Source: Glycomyces sambucus
GTDB taxonomy: Bacteria; Actinomycetota; Actinomycetes; Mycobacteriales; Micromonosporaceae
Direction of reading: 5' to 3'
Assembly (NCBI RefSeq): GCF_900102815.1
Contig: NZ_FNGF01000005.1
Coordinates: 494,162-558,161, forward strand
Length of the DNA stretch: 64,000 bases
Made by a program: the position numbers and the translations under genes. The notes under the pieces were generated by a model. The model did no database searches. It had not been told where the DNA came from and worked only from the letters and a program-made list of their open reading frames with translations. Shown one piece after another: positions 27,531-37,601 of this stretch (position 1 is the first letter of the stretch; the number at the start of each line of letters is the position of its first letter).

Positions 27531-27623
27531 CTCGGGGGGCGTCCTTTCTGGGGGCGACGATCCGCGCTGCGGCGTGCTGGACACCATCTTCGCTTGTCGC
27601 CGGAGGGGCAGTTGAGGCGGGGC

Positions 27624-28970
27624 TCACCCCACGAGCGGGCGCGCCGATGGGTACCGGTATAGGCGTTTTCGTGTGCGGAGCGCCAGCGACGCGGCGAAAA
27701 GCACCGGTCCGACGCGCCCGGTGTACATGGCGATCGTCAGCAGCCACACCGAGGGTTCGGACAGGTCGTAGGTGATGCCGGTGGACTGGCCGACGGTGGC
27801 GAACGCGCTGGTCACCTCGAACATGATCGCGGTGATCTCGATGCCGGGTTCGAAGCGCTGCATGAGGAACACGCCGAACGCGTTGCACGCCACGTAGACC
27901 AGGGCGACCGCGAGGGCCTCGCGGATGACGGGCGGGTCGATGCGGCGGCGGAACGCGGTCACGTCGGGCTCGCCGCGCACCTCCGCCCAGATCACCAGCA
28001 GCAGCAGGAAGAACGTGGTGACCTTGATGCCGCCGGCGGTCGAGGCGGCGCCGCCGCCGATGAACATGAGGATGATCGAGGCGAGCTGCGAGTCCTCGCG
28101 CATCGCGCCGATGTCGATCGAGTTGAAGCCGCTGGCGCGCACCACCGAGGACTGGAAGAACGCCGGGAGGATGCGGTCGTACCAGGGCCACTGGCCGAAC
28201 GTCGCCGGGTTCGACCACTCGAACGCCAGGTAGAACGCCCAGCCGCCGAGGATGAGCACGGCCGAGCCGACGAGGGTGAGCTTGGTGTGGACGGACCACT
28301 GGCGGCGGCCCCAGTGGCGGCGGGTCATCTCGTAGATCACCGGCATGCCGAGGCTGCCGAGGATCGACCCGAGCGCGATCGGCACGCAGATCCACGGGTC
28401 GGTCGCGTAGCTCATCATCGAGTCGGAGAACAGCGCGAACCCGGCGTTGTTGAAGGTGCTCACCGAGTGGAACACCCCGTACCAGACCGCCTTGCCGAGC
28501 CCGAAGTCCAGCGAGGAGAACCGGATCGCGAGCGCGAGCGCGACGACCGCCTCCACGGCGAACGTGAACGCGATGGTGCGCAGCAGGATCGCGCGGAAGT
28601 CGCCGAGGTTGAGCGCCTGGCTGATCTCCATGCGGGTGGCGAGCTTGGTGCGCAGGCCGAGCTTGTGGGTGACGAGCAGGGCCATGAGGACCGCGCTCGT
28701 CATGATGCCGAGGCCGCCGATCTGGAACAGCAGCATGATGACGAACTGCCCGAACCAGGACCAGTGCACGGGCGTGTCGAGCACGGCCAGGCCGGTCACC
28801 GACACCGCGGAGGTGGAGGTGAACAGCGCGTCGGCGAACGAGGTGCGCCGGTCGCCCAGGTGCGACATCGGCAGCATGAGCAGCAGCGTCCCGCCCAGGA
28901 TCACGCCCATGAACAGGAGCGGGATGAGGCGGCCAGGGTGGCGGAAGAACGCCTTGACCTTCGGGATCAT
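27624..28970 (-). CDS. ktrB: potassium channel subunit, KtrB/TrkH family
   Basis: A 448-residue membrane protein with four helix-pore-helix repeats. The four pore loops can be read: TSTSAVSVTGLAV, HSVSTFNNAGFAL, SSVVRASGFNSID and SAFATVGQSTGIT, each with the conserved filter glycine. It transports K+ (often with Na+) together with a peripheral KtrA ring. The size is closer to KtrB than to the longer TrkH. Its ATG overlaps the stop of the ktrA gene (ATGA), so the two are coupled. Probable roles are osmotic adjustment and turgor; the ectoine uptake operon nearby fits the same theme. Confidence 0.93.
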   Translation of the reverse strand: MIPKVKAFFRHPGRLIPLLFMGVILGGTLLLMLPMSHLGDRRTSFADALFTSTSAVSVTGLAVLDTPVHWSWFGQFVIMLLFQIGGLGIMTSAVLMALLVTHKLGLRTKLATRMEISQALNLGDFRAILLRTIAFTFAVEAVVALALAIRFSSLDFGLGKAVWYGVFHSVSTFNNAGFALFSDSMMSYATDPWICVPIALGSILGSLGMPVIYEMTRRHWGRRQWSVHTKLTLVGSAVLILGGWAFYLAFEWSNPATFGQWPWYDRILPAFFQSSVVRASGFNSIDIGAMREDSQLASIILMFIGGGAASTAGGIKVTTFFLLLLVIWAEVRGEPDVTAFRRRIDPPVIREALAVALVYVACNAFGVFLMQRFEPGIEITAIMFEVTSAFATVGQSTGITYDLSEPSVWLLTIAMYTGRVGPVLFAASLALRTRKRLYRYPSARPLVG

Positions 28971-29647
28971 GTCGTGGAGGCGAACGCCTCGACCTTGGTC
29001 GTGGCCCCGGAGACGATGAGGGTGTCCCCTTCGGAGACGACCGTGTCCGGGGTGGCGTAGGTGAAGTCCTCGCCGGGCTGCTTGACGCCGACGACGGTGA
29101 CCCCGTACTTCGAGCGCAGCCGCGACTCGGCGAGGGTGCGGCCCACGGCCTCGGTCGGGGCCTTGGTCTTGACGATCGCGAAGCCGTCGTCGAACTCGAT
29201 GAAGTCGAGCATCCGCCCGCTCACCAGGTGCGCGACCCGCTCGCCCATCGCCCATTCGGGATAGACGACGTGGTGGGCGCCGGTGCGGTGGAGGATCTGG
29301 CCGTGTTTGGCGTTGATGGCCTTCGCCCAGATCTCGCGGACGCCGGCCTCCTCGCAGGCGAGGACGGTGAGGACGCTCGCCTCGATGTCGGTGCCGATCG
29401 CGACCACGACGTGGTCGAACTCGCCGATGCCGAGCTGCACGAGGACCGCGGACTCGGTCGAGTCGGCCTGCACGACGTGCGTGAGGGTCTCGGAGGCGCG
29501 CTGGATGATCTCGGGCCGCTCGTCGATGGCGAGGACCTCGTGGCCCAGGCGCGTGAGCGACTCGGCGACGGCGGAGCCGAAGCGGCCCAGGCCGATCACC
29601 GCGATGGACTCCTCGGGGAGGTTCTCGCCCCGGCCGAACAGGTTCAT
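28967..29647 (-). CDS. ktrA: potassium channel gating subunit, KtrA (RCK domains)
   Basis: A 226-residue cytosolic protein: an RCK_N Rossmann domain (VIGLGRFGSAVAESL near residues 17-31, then Asp in LAIDERPE) that binds ATP/ADP or NAD(H), followed by an RCK_C domain (about 145-220). One RCK pair and about 225 residues fit KtrA rather than the double-length TrkA. The ATG start is at 29647. It is upstream of and coupled to ktrB. Confidence 0.92.
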   Translation of the reverse strand: MNLFGRGENLPEESIAVIGLGRFGSAVAESLTRLGHEVLAIDERPEIIQRASETLTHVVQADSTESAVLVQLGIGEFDHVVVAIGTDIEASVLTVLACEEAGVREIWAKAINAKHGQILHRTGAHHVVYPEWAMGERVAHLVSGRMLDFIEFDDGFAIVKTKAPTEAVGRTLAESRLRSKYGVTVVGVKQPGEDFTYATPDTVVSEGDTLIVSGATTKVEAFASTT

Positions 29648-29760
29648 CCGCGCATCCCTCGGCTCATCCCCTGGACATGATCAGGTGCTGACACGAAGTC
29701 TGATTCTGCCACCCGCCCGCACCCCGCGCGTGCCGCGGCCGCCGGTGGGGGAAAAGAATG

Positions 29761-29799
29761 AGGAGGGCGGTCGATAACCCCTCATGACCGCCCCCCTCG
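29761..29799 (-). terminator. terminator of the ehu operon
   Basis: An inverted repeat (gggcggtc with flanking purines, 29765-29772, and gaccgccc, 29786-29793) lies about 45 bases past the ATPase stop and is followed by a pyrimidine-rich run on the minus strand. Confidence 0.55.
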
Positions 29800-29841
29800 A
29801 ACACCCCTAACACTCTCCAAGGATGGAGGAGAACCCCAATC

Positions 29842-30658
<817 letters not shown>

Positions 30659-30672
<14 letters not shown>

Positions 30673-31324
30673 GGCGGTTCTCCAATCTGCGCATCGCTAC
30701 CGCGACCGGGTACGAGGCGGCGAGGAACAGCAGCCCGGCGAGGGTGTAGCCCTCGACCGCGCCGGTGTAGTGCTGGCCCTGGAAGGCGCGGGCCTCGGCG
30801 ATCATCTCCATGACGCCGATGATGAACAGGGTCGGGACCTCCTTGAACATGGCGATGACCCAGTTCCCGACGGCCGCCGCGGAGCGGCGGAACATCTGCG
30901 GGAGGACCACCGCGCCCCAGACCCGGCCGGTCGGGAGGTTGAGCGCGGTCGCCGCCTCCCACTGGCCCTTGGGGATCGCGTCGATACCGGCCCGGTAGGA
31001 CTCGGAGGTGTAGGACGCGTAGTGGACGCCGAGCACCGCCGAGCCGACGGCGAAGGCGCTCCAGTCCGGGTTGATGTAGAGGCTCGTCGCCGTCCAGACG
31101 ATGAGCACCTGCACCAGCAGGGGGGTGTTGCGGATGAACTGGAAGACCGCGCCGAGCGGGCGCCGCAGCCACACCGGGCCGTTGCGCTCGCCGATCGCGA
31201 CGAGCAGCCCCAGGACGACGGCGATGATCCCGGCCACGAGCGTGACCTGGAGGACCACCACGAAGCCGTCCCAGATGGCCGGGAAGATCTCCCGGAGGGT
31301 CTCGTTGCTCCAACCGGTCTGCAT
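30659..31324 (-). CDS. ehuD: ectoine/hydroxyectoine-type ABC permease, second subunit
   Basis: A 221-residue HisM-type permease with about five membrane helices. The EAA loop (EAATALNLPTGRVWGAVVLPQMFRR) contacts the ATPase. The ATG start overlaps the stop of the first permease by one base (TGATG). With that subunit it forms the transmembrane channel of the importer. Confidence 0.9.
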
Positions 31325-32046
31325 CAGTGGACACCTCCGGTGGCGACCGTGGGGGCGAGCCGGCCCTTGACGGACTTCGCGTCGATGCCGATCCCGCGCT
31401 TGGCCTTGCGTTCGAGGGCGCGCATGCCGGTCCAGATGAGCCAGGCGAGGACGAAGTAGATCACCAGGACCACGCCGTAGTGCAGCAGCCGGTCCTGCCC
31501 GGGCTGCTTGCCGATGAGCCCGGCCAGCCAGGTGATGTCGAGGATGCCGATCACCGAGACCAGCGCGGACGCCTTGAGCAGCATGATCGCGAACGCGCAC
31601 AGCGAGGGGATCATCTCGGGCCACGCCTGGGGGAGGACGACGAGCCGCATCCGTTGGAGGGGGGTGAGGTTGAGCGCCGTGGACGCCTCGAGCTGCCCCT
31701 GCGGGACGGCGGCGATCGCGCCGCGCACGACCTCGGAGGAGTAGGCGCCGTAGTTGAGGCCGAGGGCGATGATCCCGGCCGCGATGAGGTAGTCGAACTG
31801 GATCCCCAGCACCACCGGCATCGCGAACGCGAACCAGAACAGCTGCACCACCACCGAGGAGCCGCGGAAGAACTCCACGAACACCCGGGCCGGGGTGCGG
31901 ACCGCGAGGTGGCGCGAGCCCGTCATGAGCCCGAGCGCGAACGCGAGGACGAGCGCCAGCGCCGCCGAGGCGACGGTGACCCCGATGGTGACCAGGAGCG
32001 GTTCGCCGTACCGGGGGAGTGATTCGATGACCGCTTGCAAGTCCAT
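31324..32046 (-). CDS. ehuC: ectoine/hydroxyectoine-type ABC permease, first subunit
   Basis: A 240-residue HisM-type permease with about five helices and the EAA loop (EASTALNLTPLQRMRLVVLPQAWPE). It starts 9 bases after the binding protein gene and is coupled to the next permease. The cytosolic C-terminal tail (after about residue 210) is longer and more basic than usual. Its pairing with the second subunit and with an EhuB-like binding protein supports the ectoine transporter call. Confidence 0.9.
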   Translation of the reverse strand: MDLQAVIESLPRYGEPLLVTIGVTVASAALALVLAFALGLMTGSRHLAVRTPARVFVEFFRGSSVVVQLFWFAFAMPVVLGIQFDYLIAAGIIALGLNYGAYSSEVVRGAIAAVPQGQLEASTALNLTPLQRMRLVVLPQAWPEMIPSLCAFAIMLLKASALVSVIGILDITWLAGLIGKQPGQDRLLHYGVVLVIYFVLAWLIWTGMRALERKAKRGIGIDAKSVKGRLAPTVATGGVH

Positions 32047-32055
32047 GGGCAGCCC

Positions 32056-32958
32056 CTACTGGTAGGTGTCCGGGCAGAGGTCCTCGGCCGTCAGGCCCGC
32101 CGGGTGGTTCTCCTCCACGGTGAACCCGTACGGGCTCGTCAGCTCGCCCCAGGTCGCGTCGTCGGCGAGCAGCTTGTCGAGCTCCTCGTTGACCGCGTCG
32201 CGGAAGTCGGAGTCGCCGGGCTGGAACACGGCCGCGCCGGCGCCGATGATGTCGTCGCCGGTGTCGGGGTCGACGAGCCAGAACCCGTCGGTGACCTCGA
32301 CCTCCGGGTCGGCGTCGGCCGCGAGGCGCAGGTTCGCGCTGGTGAGCGCGATGGCGTCGCAGCGGCCGGCCTTGAGTTCGAGGATGAGCGAGTCCAGGTT
32401 CGCCTGGACGTTGATGCGCTCCTCGCCGTAGGTCTTGTCGGCGATCTCGTGCTCGCTGGTGCCGTTCATGACGCCGATCACGCCGTCGGAGTCGGCCATG
32501 GTGTTGAAGTCGGTGTACCCGCCGGGGTTGCCGGCGAGGGTCATGAGGGCGTCGGGCATGACGTAGTCGGGGTTCGCGAACGCGACCGCCTCGCAGCGCT
32601 CGGGCGTGATGTACATGCCCGCGATGACCATGTCGTGGTTGGTGCCCAGGCCGGTGATGAGGGAGTCCCACTCGGTGAGCTTCCACTCGATCTGGTCGGC
32701 CTTGATGCCCAGCCGGTCGAGCAGGTGGACCTGGGTGTCCACCGACTGTCCCGTGACGGCGCCGTCGTCGCCGGTGTAGGCGTACGGGGCCTCGTCGGCG
32801 TAGGCGACGCGGATGGTGCCGCCGTCCTGGGCCTTTTCGAGCAGGCCCCCGTCACCGCCGCCGTCCGTCCGCGAGCAGGCCCCCAGTGCGAGGGCCGCCG
32901 CCCCGGCTGAGCTGCCGAGGAGCAGATGACGGCGGTTCAGATGCAGTTCGTTCGACAC
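32056..32958 (-). CDS. ehuB: ectoine/hydroxyectoine-type solute-binding lipoprotein
   Basis: A 300-residue extracellular binding protein. The GTG start follows AGGAGG. The signal sequence has RRHLLL and a lipobox ending in GAC (Cys28), so it is lipid-anchored, possibly through the Tat route. The mature part is a family 3 binding fold. The segments AYADEAPYAYTGDDG and VIAGMYITPERCEAVAFANPDY recall EhuB, the ectoine/hydroxyectoine binder, more than glutamate or histidine binders; this is by eye. It is first in the operon, under a promoter overlapped by a GntR-type palindrome. Confidence 0.86.
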   Translation of the reverse strand: MSNELHLNRRHLLLGSSAGAAALALGACSRTDGGGDGGLLEKAQDGGTIRVAYADEAPYAYTGDDGAVTGQSVDTQVHLLDRLGIKADQIEWKLTEWDSLITGLGTNHDMVIAGMYITPERCEAVAFANPDYVMPDALMTLAGNPGGYTDFNTMADSDGVIGVMNGTSEHEIADKTYGEERINVQANLDSLILELKAGRCDAIALTSANLRLAADADPEVEVTDGFWLVDPDTGDDIIGAGAAVFQPGDSDFRDAVNEELDKLLADDATWGELTSPYGFTVEENHPAGLTAEDLCPDTYQ

Positions 32959-33009
32959 GTTGGTCGCCTCCTGAGTCGGACTCGGGTGTCTTGCCGACCC
33001 TAACGTTCT

Positions 33010-33015
33010 ATTGTA
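33010..33015 (-). promoter_or_regulatory. -10 box of the ehu operon
   Basis: TACAAT reads on the minus strand from 33015 to 33010, about 50 bases before the GTG of the binding protein. The -35 is poor, and the palindrome at 33019-33028 sits where RNA polymerase must bind. Confidence 0.55.
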
Positions 33016-33018
33016 AGT

Positions 33019-33028
33019 TTGTCGACAA
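33019..33028. promoter_or_regulatory. palindromic operator TTGTCGACAA
   Basis: A perfect 10-bp palindrome just upstream of the ehu -10 box. FCD/FadR-type GntR regulators bind short TNGTnnnACNA dyads of this kind, and a gene for such a regulator is divergent 157 bases away. Repression of the uptake operon, relieved by its ligand, is inferred. Confidence 0.55.
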
Positions 33029-33184
33029 TCTGATGATCGACGTTCGGTAACGAAAGCGCACGCCAACGGGAGCGACCCGCGAGACACCCCGTCCGCCGGA
33101 CGCAACCCGGTCCCGAGACCGAACGTGGTGTACGGGTCGGCAGTAAGATGCTGCCCAGAAGCGACAGAGGGGAAGCGGACAGCA

Positions 33185-33988
33185 GTGACGACTCGCAGCA
33201 GCGGACTGAGCGGGCTCGAAGGCGGCCGCCAGGTGGGGCGCCTCGCCCCCGTGCGCCGCGCTTCGACCGTGGACCTCATCGCCGAGCGCCTCCGCGAGGC
33301 GGTCGTTGACGGCTCCCTCCCGCCCGGCACCGTCCTCGGCGAGGCCGAGCTCGCCTACCAGCTCGGCGTCAGCCGCGGCCCCCTCCGCGAGGCCATGCAG
33401 CGCCTCACCGCCGAAGGGCTCCTCGTCATCCCGCGCCGCCGCGGCCTCGCCGTGCGCACCATGACCGCCGAGGACGTCCGCGACATCCACTGGCTCCGCG
33501 CCCGCATCGAACCCGAGCTCGGCCGCCGCATCCTCACCCTGCCCCCCGCCGAGCGCCGCGCCGTTCTCGCCGAACTCGGCGCCGAGGTCAAGCGCATGCA
33601 GCGCGCCCTCCGCAAGGACGACGCCCGCGCCCTCGGCGACGCCTACCTCGACTTCCACCGGGTCCTCGCCGTCTGGGGCGGCTCGCTGCGCCTCGCCCGC
33701 ATGCTCGGCACCCTTCTCATCGAGACGCGCCTGTGCACCTTCTCGATGTTCGAGCACTTCGAGGTCCACCGCGACCTCGTGCCCGAGCACGTCGCGTTCG
33801 TCGAGGCCCTCGCCGCCGAGGACGGCGAGCGCTTCGGGATGCTCGTCCAGGCCCACCTCGAAGCCGAGGTCCGCCGGCTCCTCGCCGAGCCCGAGGACCC
33901 CAAGCACGACGACTCCGACCGCCTCCACGCCGAGACCCCCGACGAGCCGCAGCCGCTCGACCGCCTCGACCTCCCCGAAGGGCTCTGA
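33185..33988 (+). CDS. GntR-family transcriptional regulator (FCD type)
   Basis: A 267-residue regulator. The N-terminal winged helix (about 25-95) reads [48 protein letters not shown], a textbook GntR pattern. The all-helical FCD ligand domain (about 100-235) holds the metal-site type residues Asp and His in YLDFHRVLA and the later HVAFVEAL. An acidic tail ends the protein. The GTG start was chosen for the purine-rich GAGGGGAAG upstream. TAAGAT at 33144-33149 is a likely -10. It is divergent from the ehu operon and is its probable regulator. Confidence 0.9.
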   Translation: MTTRSSGLSGLEGGRQVGRLAPVRRASTVDLIAERLREAVVDGSLPPGTVLGEAELAYQLGVSRGPLREAMQRLTAEGLLVIPRRRGLAVRTMTAEDVRDIHWLRARIEPELGRRILTLPPAERRAVLAELGAEVKRMQRALRKDDARALGDAYLDFHRVLAVWGGSLRLARMLGTLLIETRLCTFSMFEHFEVHRDLVPEHVAFVEALAAEDGERFGMLVQAHLEAEVRRLLAEPEDPKHDDSDRLHAETPDEPQPLDRLDLPEGL

Positions 33989-34135
33989 GCCGCCCCGCTG
34001 AGAAGCCCTGCGGCGCAGGGTCCATCGAACGGCGTAGATTTCCCGACTTGGCACGTTCCGTTGGTGGACTGTGCGTTATGCGACCGATATAAATAAGGCT
34101 CCCCAGTCCGGACAAAATTCGAGACGGAGCCCAAA

Positions 34136-34936
34136 ATGCCCTCCCCCCGACGAATCTCCACAATGGCGGCGGCTCTGGCCGCCGCCGTCGTGTCGGTCCT
34201 GGCCCTGACCAGCGGTGCCGCCCAAGCCCAGACGATCGAGTACGTCGCCCTCGGCGACTCCTACGCCTCCGGCGTGGGCACCCGCTCGTACCTCGACGAC
34301 GGCAGCGGCTGCTCCCGCTCCGCCGCCGCCTACCCCTCGCTCATCGCCGAGGAGCTCGGCGCCGACCTCGACTTCGCCGCGTGCGCGGGCGCCAAGACCG
34401 GCGATGTGCTGAACAACCAGCTCGGGGCGCTCTCGGCCTCCACCGACCTGGTCACGATCACCGTGGGCGGCAACGACACCGGCTGGGCCGGGGTGGTGCA
34501 GCGCTGCGCGTACCCGTACCCGTGGACCTGCGACGCGCAGATCGACGCGGCCGAGGCGTTCATCAGGAACCAGCTGCCCGCGAAGCTCCACGCCGTCTAC
34601 GACGCGATCGAGTCGGCCGCGCCGAACGCGGAGGTCGTCGTCCTGGGCTACCCGCGCCTGTTCAACGGGGAGCAGTGCAACGCCATCACCCGCATCAGCC
34701 CCGGCGAGCAGTCCCAGCTCAACGCCGCCGCCGACCTCCTCGCGACCACCGTCGGCACCGTCGCCGGGAGCCACGGCTTCGACTACGTCGACGTGCGCGA
34801 CGCCTTCGAGGGCCACGCCGTCTGCGACGACACCGAGTGGGTCAACGGCATCTCGTACCCGATCGCCGAGTCCTACCACCCCAACACCGCCGGCCAGCGC
34901 GACGGCTACTTCGCGCTCCTGAACGCCCTCGTCTGA
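34136..34936 (+). CDS. secreted SGNH/GDSL-type esterase
   Basis: A 266-residue secreted hydrolase: a signal peptide with cleavage near AAQAQ (about residue 32), then block I GDSYASG with the nucleophile Ser, block III GGND, and block V SYHPN giving the catalytic Asp/His pair. Six cysteines probably form three disulphides, as in the streptomycete SGNH lipases. It would cleave ester bonds in lipids or acetylated glycans outside the cell. TATAAA at 34088-34093 is a likely -10 box, and a strong hairpin follows. It is monocistronic. Confidence 0.93.
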   Translation: MPSPRRISTMAAALAAAVVSVLALTSGAAQAQTIEYVALGDSYASGVGTRSYLDDGSGCSRSAAAYPSLIAEELGADLDFAACAGAKTGDVLNNQLGALSASTDLVTITVGGNDTGWAGVVQRCAYPYPWTCDAQIDAAEAFIRNQLPAKLHAVYDAIESAAPNAEVVVLGYPRLFNGEQCNAITRISPGEQSQLNAAADLLATTVGTVAGSHGFDYVDVRDAFEGHAVCDDTEWVNGISYPIAESYHPNTAGQRDGYFALLNALV

Positions 34937-34948
34937 TCCGGACACGGC

Positions 34949-34980
34949 AAGGGCCCCGCGGCGATCCCGCAGGGGCCCTT
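34949..34980. terminator. terminator between convergent genes
   Basis: aagggcccc and ggggccctt form a 9-bp stem closed over a GC-rich loop. It serves the esterase, and possibly the convergent gene that ends at 34994. Confidence 0.7.
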
Positions 34981-34993
34981 CGGTGTCAGGGGG

Positions 34994-35845
34994 CTACTCG
35001 CCGCCCATGACCATGCTCTGGTCGCAGATCTTCCAGACGCCGTCTTCCTTCGCCATGTCGACCGAGTCCGTGGTCTCGTCGCGGGTCTCGCTCCAGCCGG
35101 TGACGTTGAAGTTGTCGTCGAACTCCGGCTCCATGTAGGTGAAGCTCATCGAGTAGTCCACCGTCGCCGTGTCGCCGTCCTCGGTGGAACCGGTGACCTC
35201 GTACTGGAAGTCGGGGTCCACCTCCGGCGGGGCCTCCATGCCCAGGTCCTCGTAGGCGCTCGGGTCGAAGCCCTCCTCGATGACGGTGGCGAGCTCGTCG
35301 ACGGCGGTCTGGGCGTCGGCGCACACGAACGCGCCGAGGTCCTCGACCACCGCGGCCGCGGCGTCCGCGTCGGAGTCCATCGCCGCGTCGAACAGCGCGG
35401 TCATCGTCTGGAGGAAGTTCTCGGCCACCACCTCGGGGGAGTCCCCGGCCGAGGGGGCGTCGCCCGCGCCCGAGCCCCAGGGCTTGAGGACGAGGAGGAC
35501 GATGGCGATGACCAGCACGATCGCGCCGCCGCCGATGCCGAGGATGAGGGGGGTCTTCGACTTCGGGGCCGGCGGCAGGCCGGGCCCGCCGTAGCCGGGC
35601 TGGGCGCCGTAACCAGGCTGCTGGCCGTAGCCGGGCTGCTGGCCGTAACCAGGCTGCTGCCCGTAGCCGGGCTGCTGGGGCTGGGACCCGTACCCGGGCG
35701 GCTGCGAGCCGTAGCCCGGCTGCTGCCCGTATCCGGGTTGCTGGCCGTACCCGGGCTGCTGGGGCTGCTGGCCGTAACCCGGCTGCTGCCCGTAGGGCGG
35801 TTGCTGATTGGGGTCGAACCCCGGCTGCTGCGGCGGGTAGGCCAT
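34994..35845 (-). CDS. GYGQQP-repeat single-pass membrane protein
   Basis: A 283-residue protein, with the ATG start after GAGGAAG. The first ~90 residues are tandem [12 protein letters not shown] units. One membrane helix (about 97-118) is followed by an acidic extracellular domain of about 165 residues with two cysteines (VCADA and ICDQS). The fold of that domain looks like an NTF2/SnoaL or DUF4878-type alpha+beta module ([13 protein letters not shown] at its start). Repeat tails of this kind are cytosolic, low-complexity regions in actinobacterial envelope proteins, but no function is known. It is next to the ESX locus and shares this design with three proteins inside it. Confidence 0.78.
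   Translation of the reverse strand: MAYPPQQPGFDPNQQPPYGQQPGYGQQPQQPGYGQQPGYGQQPGYGSQPPGYGSQPQQPGYGQQPGYGQQPGYGQQPGYGAQPGYGGPGLPPAPKSKTPLILGIGGGAIVLVIAIVLLVLKPWGSGAGDAPSAGDSPEVVAENFLQTMTALFDAAMDSDADAAAAVVEDLGAFVCADAQTAVDELATVIEEGFDPSAYEDLGMEAPPEVDPDFQYEVTGSTEDGDTATVDYSMSFTYMEPEFDDNFNVTGWSETRDETTDSVDMAKEDGVWKICDQSMVMGGE
35588..35800 (-). repeat. coding repeat, PGYGQQ units
   Basis: More than ten imperfect copies of an 18-base unit encoding PGYGQQ or a close variant, in the N-terminal tail of the membrane protein. Copies differ mostly at third positions. Confidence 0.8.
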
Positions 35846-35926
35846 GACGCTTCCTCGTTTTGTCGGGAGTGTGTCGCGCCAGGCTAACACGGGTGCACCG
35901 CCCCTGAATCCCCAGAAAACGCCAAA

Positions 35927-35956
35927 GCCGCCGGAGACCAGCGAGTCTCCGGCGGC
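35927..35956 (-). terminator. terminator of eccB
   Basis: A 12-bp perfect stem (gccgccggagac) with a 6-base loop lies 20 bases beyond the eccB stop. Confidence 0.8.
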
Positions 35957-35975
35957 ATCAGGCGTCAGGTGCGCG

Positions 35976-37565
35976 TCAGCCCCCGGCCTCGGCCGAAGGC
36001 GAGGCTGACTCGTACACCGGTGCGTCGGCGTCGTCCAGGAACATCTGCTTGCGGGCGTCGCGCGGATCGAGGTCGTTGCCGATCGGGATGAGATCGATCA
36101 TCATGTTCGGCACTGAGATCGGCGCGATGTCGGCGTACCCGAGCATCTGCTGAGTCGAGTCGGTGACGCCGTCGTCCACCAGGCCGTGGCGGATGCCCTG
36201 GTCGCTGACCATGTACGTGAAGCCCTGGATCGTCGCGCCCTGGGGCGTGCGGGCGTCGGCGAGCGCGGCCGTGCCCTGCGGCAGGACCGTCTGCGCCTGG
36301 ATGTTGTCCACGTCGGAGAAGATCTCGTCGTCCTCGGTGAACTCCACCGACTCGGCCGGATCGGTGAGCGCATCGGGCGCGGCCTCGTACAGCGCGATCT
36401 CCAGCTTCGTGGACTCGTCGTTCTGCGCATCCGGGTCGAACACCGCGCACACCGCCGGGCGGGCCGTGGCGACCGACCAGACCTCCTCGCTCAGGTCCTC
36501 GTCCGGGTACCCGAGCGGCAGGTACACCGCGTCGGTGCCGACGTCGCTGCGCGTGCTCGGGTCGACCTCGACCACCCCGCCGTACGTCGAGGCCAGCACC
36601 AGCGCCATCGTCGGCGTGATGGCCGCGAACTGGTCGCCGGCCGGCGTCTTCAGCAGCGTGTACAGGCTGTCGCCGGACTGGACGGGCCGGCCGTACTCCA
36701 GCGGCTCGTTGTTGTCGTCCAGCACCGCCGACGCCTCGCCGAAGCCGTCCTGGACGGGCGCCTCGATCGGCGGCCCGTCGGTGATCGTGTTCAGCATGCT
36801 CTCGTTGAGCGACATCGCGTCGGCCGCGTTCAGCTCCAGGGCGCCGATGAGTTCGATCGCCGAAGCCTCGTCGGTGCCGATCCGGAACTTCTCGCCGTTC
36901 CACAGCAGGTAGTAGTCCGGCACCTCGCCCTCGTCCACCGCGGTCTTCGCGAGCATCCAGTGGTCGTCGCCGAGCCACGCGGAGGGCTCGGGGAGGTCCT
37001 TGAGGATGAGCTGCGTCAACTGGAAGCTCGCGGTGCCGCCGGACGTGCGCGGCATGGAGCAGGTGTTCCAGTTCTCGTGCTGGAGCAGCTCCTTGGGGTC
37101 CGGCGGCTGCGTCGGGATGCCCTGGATGCCGATCGTGAAGCTGCCGCGGGGCAGGCCCGCGATCGAGGACGCCTTCAGGTCCTGCACCGGCGGCTTGCCG
37201 TCCGAGCCGGGCTTGACCAGCAGCAGCGCCGAGGTGTAGTTCGTGACCTGCCACAACCGCAGCTTGTCGTCCTCGGTCTCCTCGCCGCCGCTCTTCGTCG
37301 TGTAGACGTAGACCGAGTTCGAGCCCTTGATGGTGATGATGTGCCCGGCCTGGGGCAGGGCGTTGCCCTTGTTGAACAGCGTCGCGATGGCGAAGCCGCC
37401 GAACACCAGCGCCAGCACCATCACCGACACGAAGATCGACAGGCCGATGCGCCGCAGCGGCCGCTCGATCGAGTCGGGGTTGGCCAGCACCAGCGCCTGG
37501 TTCATCCGCGAGGTGATGAACTTGTGGGCGTCCACCTGCTCGCGGCGGGAACGCATCTGGGGCAT
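35976..37565 (-). CDS. eccB: type VII secretion protein EccB
   Basis: A 529-residue core component of the ESX secretion complex. A cytosolic N-terminus begins with the family signature [22 protein letters not shown], then one membrane helix (about 42-65) and a large periplasmic domain with conserved repeats and cysteines (NTCSMP, AVCAVF). In mycobacterial ESX complexes EccB lies at the periplasmic face and contacts MycP. It is 36 bases downstream of eccD in the same operon. Confidence 0.95.
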   Translation of the reverse strand: MPQMRSRREQVDAHKFITSRMNQALVLANPDSIERPLRRIGLSIFVSVMVLALVFGGFAIATLFNKGNALPQAGHIITIKGSNSVYVYTTKSGGEETEDDKLRLWQVTNYTSALLLVKPGSDGKPPVQDLKASSIAGLPRGSFTIGIQGIPTQPPDPKELLQHENWNTCSMPRTSGGTASFQLTQLILKDLPEPSAWLGDDHWMLAKTAVDEGEVPDYYLLWNGEKFRIGTDEASAIELIGALELNAADAMSLNESMLNTITDGPPIEAPVQDGFGEASAVLDDNNEPLEYGRPVQSGDSLYTLLKTPAGDQFAAITPTMALVLASTYGGVVEVDPSTRSDVGTDAVYLPLGYPDEDLSEEVWSVATARPAVCAVFDPDAQNDESTKLEIALYEAAPDALTDPAESVEFTEDDEIFSDVDNIQAQTVLPQGTAALADARTPQGATIQGFTYMVSDQGIRHGLVDDGVTDSTQQMLGYADIAPISVPNMMIDLIPIGNDLDPRDARKQMFLDDADAPVYESASPSAEAGG

Positions 37566-37601
37566 CGGAATACGCCTCTCGGATCGAAGGGGGAGTCGGG
37601 G

